The translations under genes and the position numbers were made by a program. A stretch of 64,000 nucleotides of DNA, taken from positions 310,001 through 374,000 of the forward strand of contig NW_026970820.1 in NCBI RefSeq assembly GCF_963678635.1, read 5' to 3'. The DNA comes from Symsagittifera roscoffensis (lineage: Eukaryota; Xenacoelomorpha; Acoela; Convolutidae). Each line of letters opens with the position of its first letter. Within the stretch, counting starts at the first letter, position 1. Positions 45,922-58,307 of the stretch are shown here, one piece after another. The notes beneath the pieces were generated by a model that saw only the letters and a list, made by a program, of their open reading frames with translations, had not been told where the DNA came from and searched no databases.

Positions 45922-48133
45922 CACAATCAGGTACTAGTGGCTTGATTTTGGTTTTTAATATTGTCTGGAACCAAAAGAGAGTGTCGTCAAGCATCGACAT
46001 CATGTGGTCAAGCAAATACGTGGACTTCTACGCATTCCCATTAGCAATGGGCCCTTCGGGCGCAAATACCAATGCTCAATTAATTTTGCCTGGTGAAAAA
46101 ATTTTTAAGGAAAACTTCTGATAAAATTTAACTTAAACTACCACGAAAGAACGCAAAGATTTCAAAGTGTGAAACAATCAAGTTTTTGCTAATACCGGGC
46201 ATGCAGTGAGACTGATTTCGGCAAAAATAAAATGAAAATTGAAGGAAATGGAAAGAAAAAAATTGTTCAAAAAAGAACGCAACATCAAAAACTTATTTGA
46301 TGTCCGCTAATGTCATAATTCCGATCAGGCTGATTTCAGATTTTAAGCGCAGAGTTTACGGTTACGGCTGCTCCCTCTACAGGTCCCAGAGGGACCGAGT
46401 GAGCATCCTACCTCGATCCAGGATAACGGACAGTTGTTTTTAATTTTTCACAATTTTTTTTTCACTAATGCTTGTTTTCAATTCCTCATGAGAAGCTGTA
46501 TAAATTTTTTAAAAAAATGATTTTTTTTATCAATGCTTCCAAGAACAACTGATGTTAGGCGGTTACAAATGCGGTTGGTGAAAACTAGTAAGGGATAATG
46601 ATGAGAAAAATTGTAAGTTTTCAAATGAATTTAAAAACAGTTTTTTTTCTTTTTTCTTTTGTAAATCGGGAGAAATGAATCAGTTTTTTTAAGTTTTCCT
46701 CGCACCACCCACTGTTCATAAGTAATGAAGATTCCTGTTCTAGCCGTTTATAAAACTTTGGCAGAAAAAACATCAGAATGATGTAAAATGTTTTAAAAAA
46801 AATAAAAATTTAAAAATTATGTTTAAAAAAAAAATCAAAAACTTGTAATTTTCAAAATTGAAAAAAAGTTAAAATTAATTGCATATTACGATTCAGCGTA
46901 CCCAACTTAGTGGGTCTAGCATTTTAAATTACCAAAAAATGTTGAAAATTGTAGATTTTATGAAGTTTTCATTTTGGCTATTTTTCCTTGTCGCCTCCAC
47001 TTGAGGCACCTTTGAGCCAACTTGAGAAACTGGAACGTAAACAAGCTGCACAGATGGTCAAAGTGAGCCATTTTCAGCGTGATAACACGCCTGGAAGAAA
47101 AAAAACTCCAGAAAAGAAAGAAAATTATGAACTTTAACCTTTTTTCTTCTTCAAATGGCGATACTTAGAATAATTTTTCAGCTGAAAAGTTGAAAAAAAA
47201 TCAAAAAATTCAAATTTTGAAAAAATTTATAAAAAAATCTCATCAGTCTGTTTATTGGAGTCTTCGAGGTTTTGAGAGACCTCATCTGGCGGCTAACAAC
47301 AAGTGGATCACTTATTTTAAAATTTTGAGAAAGGTCAAAAAAACATGTTTTTTTGATTTTTTAGACAGAATTCCGAAAGCAATATCTTGGCTAAAAACAA
47401 GATTGAGGGCCTAAAATTAGTACAAACAGTACTCCCACATAAGGTACATTAGGTTGGAAACAAAAAATTTACTCTGACTCAAAAATCGTTTTTTAACTTT
47501 ATTTCTGAACAAGAAATTGAAAAGAAATGAAAAACTTAAAAATTTTTTGAAAAAAAAGATTGTTTTGAAAAAGTGCCAATTTTTAGCTGAAACATTTCAT
47601 TTTAGCTAATAAAGCCAAAGCAATGCCCTTTAAGCTCAAATAAATTAATTATGCAAATTATTTTGAAGTTTTTTCGTTAAAGCCTTTTATTTTGAAAAAG
47701 TATTCAAAAATGGGTAAAAAAAAGTCAAAAAAATCAATTTTCTCCGATTCAAAAACCTCCACTACCATGATGATTAGTTCGTTAGATAGGACTGCTGAGA
47801 TCAATTTAGACGTATTTTCATAAGTATATCAAAATTTTTATTTATTTTTGAGAATTAAGCAAAATAAAAACTTTTCCCAAATTGGGCAAAAAGCCCAAAT
47901 TAGCCCAAACACCTGTTAAAAATTGTTGGGTCAAAAAATCACAAAAGGAAACCCCTATTCGTTTGCCATTTTAGGGCCGCATGCAAAAAATTAGACCAAT
48001 CTAACCTGACAATTTCGAGAATCGACTTTTTTGCAAAATTTCTCTATAGTCCATTTGAGGGATATTACTTGTACCGGTGGGGGCCCCTACCCCACCTAAA
48101 AAATTTTTGAAATGCTGGAACGCGGCCACCTAG
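45922..48133 (+). repeat. M24: C-family module, mosaic 3' end
   Basis: The leader is diverged (CACAATCAGGTACTAGTGG) and lacks the CACGTG box. H1 at 46048-46064 has one mismatch (TGGGCCC against GGGCGCA). H2 is at 46366-46408. The body is closest to M0. At the 3' end the first part is one C haplotype (GCAAAATTTCTCTATAGTCC) and the last part is the other (CCTAAAAAATTTTTGAAATG), so it is a recombinant of the two. Confidence 0.88.
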
Positions 48134-50612
48134 ATCTTTCAGGTCTGCGTCCCACCCGCCCTCCGTGACTAATCTTGCTTCCGAGAAAAGTTTTTTCTTT
48201 CACCTTTACCCCATCTCAGGTCAATTAATCTTGCAAAAAACCCTACTTGAAACGTTCGCATTCACATTACCCCCTACGGGCGCAATGGCGAAGCCCATTT
48301 TTTCATCTCACTGAACTTCTTCTCTGAACAGTTCACATAAAACATTACTAAGGTTTTATCTGAAATTTGCCGTGTCCAGCTGCGACTCCGACTTTTTTCA
48401 CGTCACTGGTGTTCCAACAACAGGACCACATGAGATTCCCATTCAGATACTGTCTCAATTTTGAAAATACTGATTTGATTTTTTTTGCCGTTTTTCGCAA
48501 AATAAACTAATTACTTCATTCGAATTAAAAAAAAATTCCGAGAAACACTTAAAGATAGCAAGATATTATTGTGACTGTCGTCTATATCTGTTCTCTTTGT
48601 TGGAGGTCAATGATGCTCCCTAAGTGGGACCACAAGGGTCCCAGGGAGCATCAGTAAAGGATTTGAATAGTATGCCAGTTTCGATTAAGACACAATCTTT
48701 GGCCAATTGTGTTTTTTTCACAGTCCCTTCTCCACTGCAAATGTAAAGACTACTTTTAGTTTGAAGTTTTAAAAAATAATAATAGCCTCTTCATTTGTGA
48801 TGACTCGTATCACTCATAAATCAATGGAAGACTCTGACTAACCTTCTCAAGCATGGAAAAACATCAAAAAGAAAAAACGATTCTGGTTATTTCAGACTGC
48901 TTTTTTTGTTAAATTTCAGATAGATTTTGAAAACTCTTTCTTCAAATTGTATGTCTGCCGAAAAAGAACAAAAATTACAAACTGAAACCATTTTGGTTAA
49001 ATTAAGGCTCTTCACCCACCAAACTCGAAATTGCGAAGCTGAAACGAACAATCGACAGCCCATTTTATAAGTTTCGTTTTATTTTTTCAAAACATGTGTC
49101 ATGTATTTTCAAAAGCAATTTATTAAAGTTTCATTTTTTACCAGAAAAGTAAGTCCGAAAAAAAAAACAGATTTTTAAATACTGTCAAAAAATAAGGTGG
49201 CAAGTAGTTTTACCAATGGAATCATAGTATATGATTAGGTTCAAAATAGTTTTCATTACCATTGACTAGACGCTTACTCAATTTGAGAAATGTCCTTAAT
49301 AACTTTTTTGGAAACATAAAAAACGGATAATGGAAAAGTTTTCTTCAAACTTATAGAAAAGAATTTTATGAGAAAAACCATTACTAATATCACGTGTAAA
49401 TTACGAGAGTAGATTCAAGCCACATGCAAAATTTCAGCAGAAGCACTCAAGCAATTTTGTGAACGAAACAATTGTTCCAGAAATTGACAAAGTAGTATAT
49501 ACACCAATTCTACCATAAATCGTCAAAATAAAAAAATCGCAAAAACTACAAATTTTATCCAATTTTGACTTTTAAATACTCTATATCGACTAAATTGACT
49601 ATGCTAAGCTCGAATCAACCATCAGAAACCATTTTTAATCGTTCTGCATTTTTTAAGTTTTTTTCCATCAAAAAGTTGAGTCAGAAATGGGAAAAAGGTT
49701 TTTTTTTCAGAAAAACAAAAAAAAGTTGTTCAAAATCAACTAGAAATATAAGCCATTATTTTTGAACCTGCTCAGAATGGTTCTGGTGACCGAAGCCGTA
49801 AAAAGTACCCAATTCGAGGAAATTCGAAAAAACTCTTTTTTCAGCACTTTGAAAAAGTGGAAAAATGTAAAAAATAGTCTTCAAACAAATAGGATGAAAA
49901 AGTGATCAGTAAAAGCATCGATGCCGTGTCAAATGAGGATTGCATGCCAATTTTTGAAACAATCCAACGGGTTTTTTTTAAGAACGAAACCATTTTTTGA
50001 CAATTTTAGTAGTAGTATTTACACTAATTAGTACCATATATGGTCAAAATTCAAAAATACAAAAAACTACAATTTTCATCCAATTTTGACCTTCAAATAC
50101 TCTATACCCACTAAATTGACTATCGGGAGCTCGAATCAACCATCAAAAACCACTTTTAATTAATTTCAAAATTTTTTATTTTTTAAATCAAAATGTTGAG
50201 TCAGAAATAGGAAAAAACAATTTTTTTCAAAAAGTCAAGAAAAGTTGTCCCAATTGAATAAACTCACTAAGCCACACTCTATGAACCTGTTCAGAATGGT
50301 TTTCATGACCAAAGCCGTAAAAAGTACCCAATTTGAGAAACTTCGAAAAATCACCTTTTAGTTAACTCAAAAAAGTGGAAAAATCGGGTAAAATGGGCTT
50401 CAAACCGATAGGATCGAAAAGTGACCTTTATAAGATATGATTGCCGTGTCAAATTAGGGCCGCATGCAAAAATTTAGAAAAATTCAACGAAACGTTTTTG
50501 AGAACTCGACAAATTTGGTCGTTTTGTTAAAGGTTAAATTTTAGAAATTTTTTGTCCGGAAGGGGCCCCTTCCCCTTCCTAAATGCTTTTTATGCTACAC
50601 GCGACCATCTAG
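48134..50612 (+). repeat. M25: D3-family module
   Basis: The first 45 bases match M22. The nested hairpin is at 48612-48654. Subunits carry TTGAGTCAG at 49676 and 50196 (520 bp apart), with GCATGC at 49942 and 50462. From about 49970 to the end it is nearly identical to M22, including the GCGACCATCTAG terminus. Upstream of that the two differ at many positions. Confidence 0.88.
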
Positions 50613-52239
50613 ATAGGTCAGTGACCTGCGGTGCATGGGTGTTATGGGCTTGATTTGTATGCATTGGCCTGGGGGCCATTAGCTTCAAGCCATGTGGCAC
50701 TCGCAGAAAAAGAGCACCCGAAGGGTGCTCTTTTACTGCTCGAATGTCTTGTGAAACGGTATCTGATGAACTTTGTAGGGTGTCACAAAAGCAACATGAC
50801 AAAACTTTCTGTATCTGATCAGTAATGGTCAAAAAAGATTTATGACACTTTCAATGACTGAAGCTACACCTGATCAGTCTCTAGAGAACCCTAAAACAAA
50901 GTAACTTATATTTTTCAGTGACTCATGAAGAGGACTGTTTCAACGAAAACAAGTTTTCGGAAACAGTCCTCATATTCTTTTTTGATCCCATTGTCAAGTA
51001 CGTGGATTTTCAATGGTGACTTATAGCTGAATTGGACTTGGAATTTGTCCCAAAAAGGTTAAGTTTGTCTCAAATTGATTAGAAGCAATAGAAAAAAAAA
51101 GTTTTGATAAAAAAAGTTGAGTCAGAAACGTGAAAAATTGCTTTTTTTTTCAAAAATTCATCAAAAGTATTTCCATTTGGATTAAATAAGTAGGCTACAA
51201 TAAATGAACCTGTTCAGAATGACTTTCATGACCAAAGCCGTAAAATTTCCATATTTAGAGAAAAGGCAAAAAAACCTCTTTTTGGTTAACTGAAAAACGT
51301 AGATAAATCGAGTAAAGTCGTCTTCAAACCTATAGGTTCGAAAAAGGATCTAACTAAGGTATATCTGCAGTGTTCTTGTAAGGTCACATGCAAAAAAATG
51401 GAACAATTGTGGTGGCCACTTCCAAAAACAAGACTTTTTTTCGGAACTTGGCCATTTTTATTTGTAGTAAAGTAGTAAAAAGCTAACCGAGAAAAAAAGT
51501 TATAAAAACCAAAATTTTCATCCAATTTTGACAATTAAATACTCTATACCTACTAAAATGAATATGGCAAGCTCGAATATGCTATCAAAACTCATTTTTT
51601 CTCACTTTTTAAAAATTTTGTTTTTTTTATATTAAATGTTGAGTCAGAAACGTGAAAAACCAGTTTTTTTCAAAAAGTTAAAAAAAGTTATTGCAATCAA
51701 TTTGTTTCACTAAAACACACTTAATGAACCTGTTCAGAAGGCTTTTCATGTTTAAAGCCAAAAATTTACCCCTTTTGAGAAAAGTGGAAAAAACACCTTT
51801 TTAGTTACAAAAAAAACATCATTTTTGTTGCAGTTTTTGAAAAAACTCAAATTTTTGAGAAAATTTTTTTTCCCACACCTACATCATTGGGCTCCCAAAA
51901 CAGTCTACTTTCATCCATTCTTCATCAAATCACCCCAATTTGTTAACCAAAATAGAGTTACTGAGCCATTTTTACCAAAAAACGTGGTTTTTCCCTGTTT
52001 TTCCCCATTTTTCCCACTATAAGTCAACGCATAACAAAATTTTGGGAAAACGGAGCAAAAGTGTATCCTTAGAATTGCATTTTAGGCCTGCATGCCAATT
52101 TTTATCGAATTCTATCCCGACAATTTTGAGATCAGCACTTTTTCCGAGCAAATAGTCATACCGTTATAATTCTTTGGCCGTTCGGGGCCCCTACCCCAAA
52201 CTCACTAAACAAAGACGCCGAAGGCGGACGGCCACCTAG
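50613..52239 (+). repeat. M26: A2-family module, near-identical to M7 and M10
   Basis: It has the same length as M7 (1627 bp), and I saw almost no differences. AGGTCAGTGACCT is at 50615-50627, H1 at 50712-50730 and H2 at 50931-50970. It sits alone between a D3 and an A1 module, about 30 kb from the A2 cluster at 12-22 kb, so it marks a recent copy or conversion event over that distance. Confidence 0.92.
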
Positions 52240-53874
52240 AGCTTTTTGTGGCCCCGCTATATCAGTGACTGTTGACGAGTGGGTTCCGCGGGGGGCGGAG
52301 CAGGGGATCGCTTAACGCACTCGCAAAAGGAGCACCCTTCGGGTGCTCTTTTTTGCTCGAAAGTTTTCTGAAACGGTATCTGATGAACTTTGTAAGGTGT
52401 CACAAAAGCAACAACACAAAACATTCTGTATGTGATTAGAAAAGATCGAAAAAGATTTCTCATACTTTCAATGACTGAATCTACACCTGATCAGTCTCTA
52501 GAGAACTCTAAACCAAAGTAACTTATGCTTTTCAGTGATTCATGAAGAGGACCGTTCCAACGAAAACAAGTTTTCGGAAACAGTCCTCATATTTTTTTTC
52601 GAAGCCATTGTCAAGTACGTGGACTTTCAATTGTTACTAATAGCTGAATTGGACTTGGAATTTGTCACAAAGAGGTTAAGTTTGTCTCAAATTGATTAGA
52701 AGCAAAAGAAAAAATAAAAAAAATTTTTATTTGGAAAAAAAAGTTGAGACAGAAACGTGAAAAAACCGATTTTTCAAAAGTCATTAAAAGTAGCTCCAAT
52801 TGGCTTAAATCACTAGACTACAATATATGAACCTGCTCAGAATGGTTTTCAAGACCAAAGCCGTAAAATTTCCATGTTTAGAGAAAAGGCAAAAAAAAAC
52901 AACTTTTTGGTTAACTCAAAAAGGTAGATAAATCGGGTAAAGTCGTCTTCAAACCTATAGCATTGAGCAGTGATCTAAATAGGGTGTAGGGTGTATATGT
53001 AGTGTCCTTGTTAGGTCGCATGCAAAAAACTAGAACAGTTTTGTTGGCCACTTCCGAAATTAAGACTTTTTTTTCGAAATTTGGCAATTTTTTTTTGTAG
53101 TAAAATAGTAGTAAATTAGCCGAGAAAAAAAATTGTAAAAACCATAATTTTTATTCAATTTTGACGTTTAAATACTCTATACCTACTAAAATGTCTATGG
53201 CAAGCTCAAATAAGCCATCAAAATTCATTTTTTCTCACTTTTTAAAATTTTTGTTTTTTTGAATACAATGTTGAGTCAGAAACGTAAAAAATCAATTTTT
53301 TTCAAAAAGTCAAAATAAAGTGTTCCAATCAATTTGTTTCACTAAAACACACTTTATTAACCTGTTCAGAATGTGTTATTGGGTTAGAGCCGAAAATTCA
53401 CCCATTTTGAGAAAAGTGGAAAAAACACCTTTTTAGTTACAAAAAAAACATCATTTTTGTTGCAGTTTTTGAAAAAACTCAAATTTTTGAGAGGAAAATT
53501 TTTCCTCAAACTTTTATAATTGGGCTCCCCAAACAGTCTAATTTCATCCATTTCTTGTCAATATACCCCATTTTTTGAACCAAAACAGAGTTAATAGGTG
53601 ATTTTTATCAAAAAACGTGTTTTTTACCATTTTTGCCCCCCATTTCCCTCTATAAGTCAACACATAACAAAATTTTGGCAAAACGGGGCAAAAGTGTATC
53701 CTTAGAATTTCCATACGGGGCTGCATGCAAAAAATTAGGGAATTCTGACCTCCAGTTTTCGAGAACACGACTTATTCTGCATGAAAAGGGTAAAAGGTAA
53801 TTGTTCCTTCGAACCGACGGGGCCCCTTCCCCTGTCTCTGCTGAACGCCATAGCCGGACGCGGCGGCCACCTAG
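52240..53874 (+). repeat. M27: A1-family module
   Basis: The first eight bases are diverged (AGCTTTTTGTGGCCCCGCT). H1 is at 52330-52348 and H2 at 52548-52587 with the A1 left-arm changes. The body has two subunits, the first with TTGAGACAG rather than TTGAGTCAG near 52744. The 3' end is A1. Confidence 0.9.
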
Positions 53875-56089
53875 CACCCTCAAGGTCACGTGACTTATTT
53901 TTGTTTTTCGTATTTTCTGAAACCAAAAGAGAGCGTGGTCATGCATCGACATCATGTGCTCAAGCAAAAACGGGGACTTCTACGCATTCCCATTCGCAAT
54001 GCGCCCTTCGGGCGCAAATGCCAATGCTCAATTAATTTTGCCAGGTGAAAAAAAAAGTTAATTAAAAAGTTCAGATAAATTTTACTTTAAACTACCACCA
54101 AAAAACCCAAAGCTTTCAAATTGTAGGACAATCAAGTTTCTGCCATTACCGGACATGCAGTGAGACTGGTTTTGACAAAAGTAAAATAGAAAATGTAGAA
54201 AATAGAAAGAAAAGAATTGTTCAAAAAAAGAAAGCAACAACTGAAATTTATTTGATCTCCGCTAATGACATAATTATGATCAGGCTGACTTTAGTTTAAA
54301 TTGTACAATTTACGGTTACGGCTGCTCCCTCTAACGGTCCCAGAGGGACCGAGTGAGCATCCTACCTCGATCCAGGATAACGGAAAGTTGTTTTTCATTT
54401 TTCATAAAAATTTTTTTCTTTAATGCTTGTTTTCATTTTCTCCTGACAAGCTGTAGACATTTCAAAACATTTTGATTTCATTAAACAATGGTTCTTAGAA
54501 CAACTGAAGTTAGGCGCTTACAAAAACGGTTGGTGAAAACTGGTAAAGGATAATGTTGAGAAAAATTGTAAGCTTTCAAGAAAATTAAAAAAACAATTTT
54601 TTTCTTTTTTTTCTTTTTTAAATCGGGAGAAATCATTCAGTTTTTTTTTAATTTTCCTCCACCCACTGCTCTTAAGTAGTGAAGATTCATTTTCTAGCCA
54701 TTTATAACATTTTGGCAGAAAAAACATCAATATGTTGTAAAATGTTCTAAAAAAGAAAAAAATTAAAAATTATATATTTTTTTGAAAAAATCAAAATTTA
54801 GTAATTTTCAAAAGTGTAAAAAAATGGAAAACAATTGCATATTAAGATTCACCGTACCCAAATTAGTTGGTTTAGTATTTTAAATTATCAAAAAATGTTG
54901 AAAATTGTGGATTTTATGAAGTTTTCATTCTGGTTATTTTTCCTTGTCGCCTCCACTTAAGGCACCTTTGAGCCAACTTGAGAAACTGGAACCTAAACAA
55001 CCTATACAGATAGTCTGAATGAGCCATTTTTAGCGTGATAACAGGCCTGGAAGAAAAAAAAACTCCAGAAAAGAAAGAAAATTTTGAACTTTAACCTTTT
55101 TTCTTCTTCAAATGGCGATACTTAGAATAATTTTTCAGCTGAAAAGTTCAAAAAAAAATCAAAAATTCAAATTTTGAAAAAATTTTAAAAAAATCTTATC
55201 AGTCTGTTTATTGGAGTCTTCGAGGTTTTGGGAGACCTTATCTGGCGGCTAACAACAAGTGGGTCACTTATTTTAAAAATTAGAGAAAGGTCAAAAAAAC
55301 ATGTTTTTTCGGTTTTTTTGACAGAATTCCTAAAGCGATATCTTGGCTAAAAACAAAAATGAGGGCCTAAAATTAGTACAAACAGTACTCTCACATAAGG
55401 TACATTAGGTTGGAAACAAAAAATTGACTCTGACTCAAAAATCGTTTTTTAACTTTATTTCTGAACAAAAAATTGTAAAAAAATCAAAAAGTTAAAATTT
55501 TTTTGAAAAAAATGATTGTTATGAAAAAGTGCCAATTTTTAGCTGAAACTTTTCATTTTAGCTAATAAAACCAAAGCAATGCCCTTTAAGCTCAAATAAA
55601 TTAATTAAGCAGATTATTTTCAAGTTTTTTCGTTAAAGGCTTTTATTTTGAAAAGTTAGTCAAAAATGGGTTAAAAAAAGTCAAAAAAATCAATTTTCTC
55701 AGATTCAAAAACCTCCACCACCATGATGATTAGTTCGTTAGATAGGACTAGTGAGATCAATTTAGACGTATTTTCATAAGCATATCAAAATTTTTACTTA
55801 TTTTTGAGAATTAAGCAAAATAAAAACTTTTCCCAAATTGGGCAAAAAGCCCAAATTAGCCCAAACACCTGTTAAAAATTGTTGGGTCAAAAAATCACAA
55901 AAGGAAACCCCTATTCATTTGACATTTTAGGGCCGCATGCAAAAAATTAGACCATTCTAACCTGACAATTTCGAGAATCGACTTTTTTGCAAAATTTCTC
56001 TATAGTCCATTTGAGGGATATTACTTGTACCGGTGGGGGCCCCTACCCCACCTCAAAAAATTTTGTAATGCTGGAACGCGGCCACCTAG
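53875..56089 (+). repeat. M28: C-family module
   Basis: The leader has GTCACGTGAC at 53885-53894. H1 is at 54000-54016 and H2 at 54320-54362. Its 5' half is of the M17 subgroup. It is more diverged than other C modules between 54400 and 54950, where the ACCCA/TGGGT stem is partly lost. The 3' end is the first C haplotype. Confidence 0.9.
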
Positions 56090-58307
56090 CACCCTCAAGG
56101 TCACGTGTTGGATTTTTGTTTTTGGTATTTTCTGAAATCAAAAGAGAGCGTGGTCATGCATCGACATCATGTGCTCAAGCAAATACGTGGACTTCTACGC
56201 ATTCCCATTAGCAATGCGCCCTTCGGGCGCAAATGCCAATGCTCAATTAATTCTGGCAGGTAAAAATTTTTTAAAGAATAATTCTGATGAATTTTAACTT
56301 AAACTACCACCAAAAAACGGATAGATTTCAAAGTGTGAAACAATCAAGTTTTTGCTAATACCGGGCATGCAGTGAGACTGATTTCAGCAAAAATAAAATG
56401 GAAAATGAAGGAAATGGAAAGAAAAAAATTGTTCAAAATAAGAATGCATTATCAAAAACTTATTTGATCTCCGCTAATGCCATAAATCCGATCAAACTGA
56501 TTCCAGATTTTAAGCGTAGAGTTAACGGTTACGGCTGCTCCCTCTACAGGTCCCAGAGGGACCGAGTGAGCATCCTACCTCGATCCAGGATAACGGATAG
56601 TTGTTTTTAATTTTTCACAAAATTTTTTTCACTAATGCTTGTTTTCAATTCCTCATGAAAAGCTGTATAAATTTTAAAAAAATTGATTTTATTAATCAAT
56701 GCTTCCAAGATCCAAGAACAACTGATGTTAGGGGGTTACAAATGCGGTTGGTGAAAACTAGTAAGGGATAATGATGAGAAAAATTGTAGGTTTTCTAATG
56801 AATTTAAAAACAGTTTTTTTCTTTTTTCTTTTGTAAATCGGGAGAAATGAATCAGTTTTTTTTTGTTTTCCTCGCACCACCCACTGTTCTTAAGTAATGA
56901 AGATTCCTGTTCTAGCCGTTTATAACACTTTGGCAGAAACAACATCAATATGATGTAAAATGTTTTAAAAAAGAGAAAAAATTAAAAATTATGTTTTTTT
57001 TTAAAAAAGTCAAAAATTTGTAATTTTCAAAATTGAAAAAAAAATGAAAAATAATTGCATATTACGATTCAGCGTACCCAACTTAGTGGGTCTAGCATTT
57101 TAAATTACCAAAAAATGTTGAAAATTGTAGATTTTATGAAGTTTTCATTCTGGCTATGTTTCCTTGTCGCCTCCACTTAAGGCACCTTTGAGCCAACTTG
57201 AGAAACTGGAACCTAAACAAGCTATGCAGATAGTCTGAATGAGCCATTTTTAGCTTGATAAATCGCCTGGAAGAAAAAAAAATCCAGAAAAGAAAGAAAA
57301 TTTTGAACTTTAACCTTTTTTCTTCTTCAAATGGCGATACTTAGAATAATTTTTCAGCTGAAAAGTTCAAAAAAAATCAAAAAATTCGAATTTTGAAAAT
57401 TTTTAAAAAAAATCTCATCAGTCTGTTTATTGGAGTCTTCGAGGTTTTTGGAGACCTTATCTGGCGACTAACAACAAGTGGATCACTAATTTTAAAATTT
57501 TGAGAAAGGTCAAAAAAACATGTTTTTTCGACTTTTTTGACAGAATTCCGAAAGCAATATCTTGGCTAAAAACAAGAATGAGGGCCTAAAATTAGTACAA
57601 ACAGTACTCCCACATAAGGTACATTAGGGTGGAAACAAAAAATTTACTCTGACTCAATAATCGTTTTTTAACTTTATTTCTGAACAAGAAATTGAAAAGA
57701 AATCAAAAACTTAAAAATTTTTTGAAAAAAATGATTGTTTTGAAAAAGTGCCAATTTTTAGCTGAAACTTTTCATTTTAGCTAAGAAAACCAGAGCAATG
57801 CCCTTTAAGCTCAATTAAATTAATATAGCAAATTGTTTTCAAGTTTTTTCGTTAAAGCCTTTCATTTTGAAAAAGTATTCAAAAATGGGTAAAAAAAAGT
57901 CAAAAAAATCAGTTTTCTCCGATTCAAAAACCTCCACTACCATGATGATTAGTGCATTAGATAGGACTGCTGAGATCAATTTAGACGTTTTTTCATAAGT
58001 ATATCGAAATTTTTACTTATTTTTGAGAATTAAGCAAAATAAAAACTTTTCCCAAATTGGGCAAAAAGCCCAAATTAGCCCAAACACCTGTTAAAAATTG
58101 TTGGGTCAAAAAATCACAAAAGGAAACCCCTATTCGTTTGACATTTTAGGGCCGCATGCAAAAAATTAGACCAATCTAACCTGACAATTTCGAGAATCAA
58201 CTTTTTTGTCAAAATTCTCTAAAGACCAATTTAGGGAGATTACTTGTACCGGTGGGGGCCCTACCCCACCTAAAAAATTTTTGAAATGTTGGAACGCGGC
58301 CACCTAG
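56090..58307 (+). repeat. M29: C-family module
   Basis: The leader has CACGTGTTGG. H1 is at 56215-56231 and H2 at 56533-56575. A short TCCAAGA duplication is present near 56704. The 3' end is the second C haplotype, as in M16 (TCAAAATTCTCTAAAGACC, and a loop one C shorter in the terminal hairpin). Confidence 0.9.
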
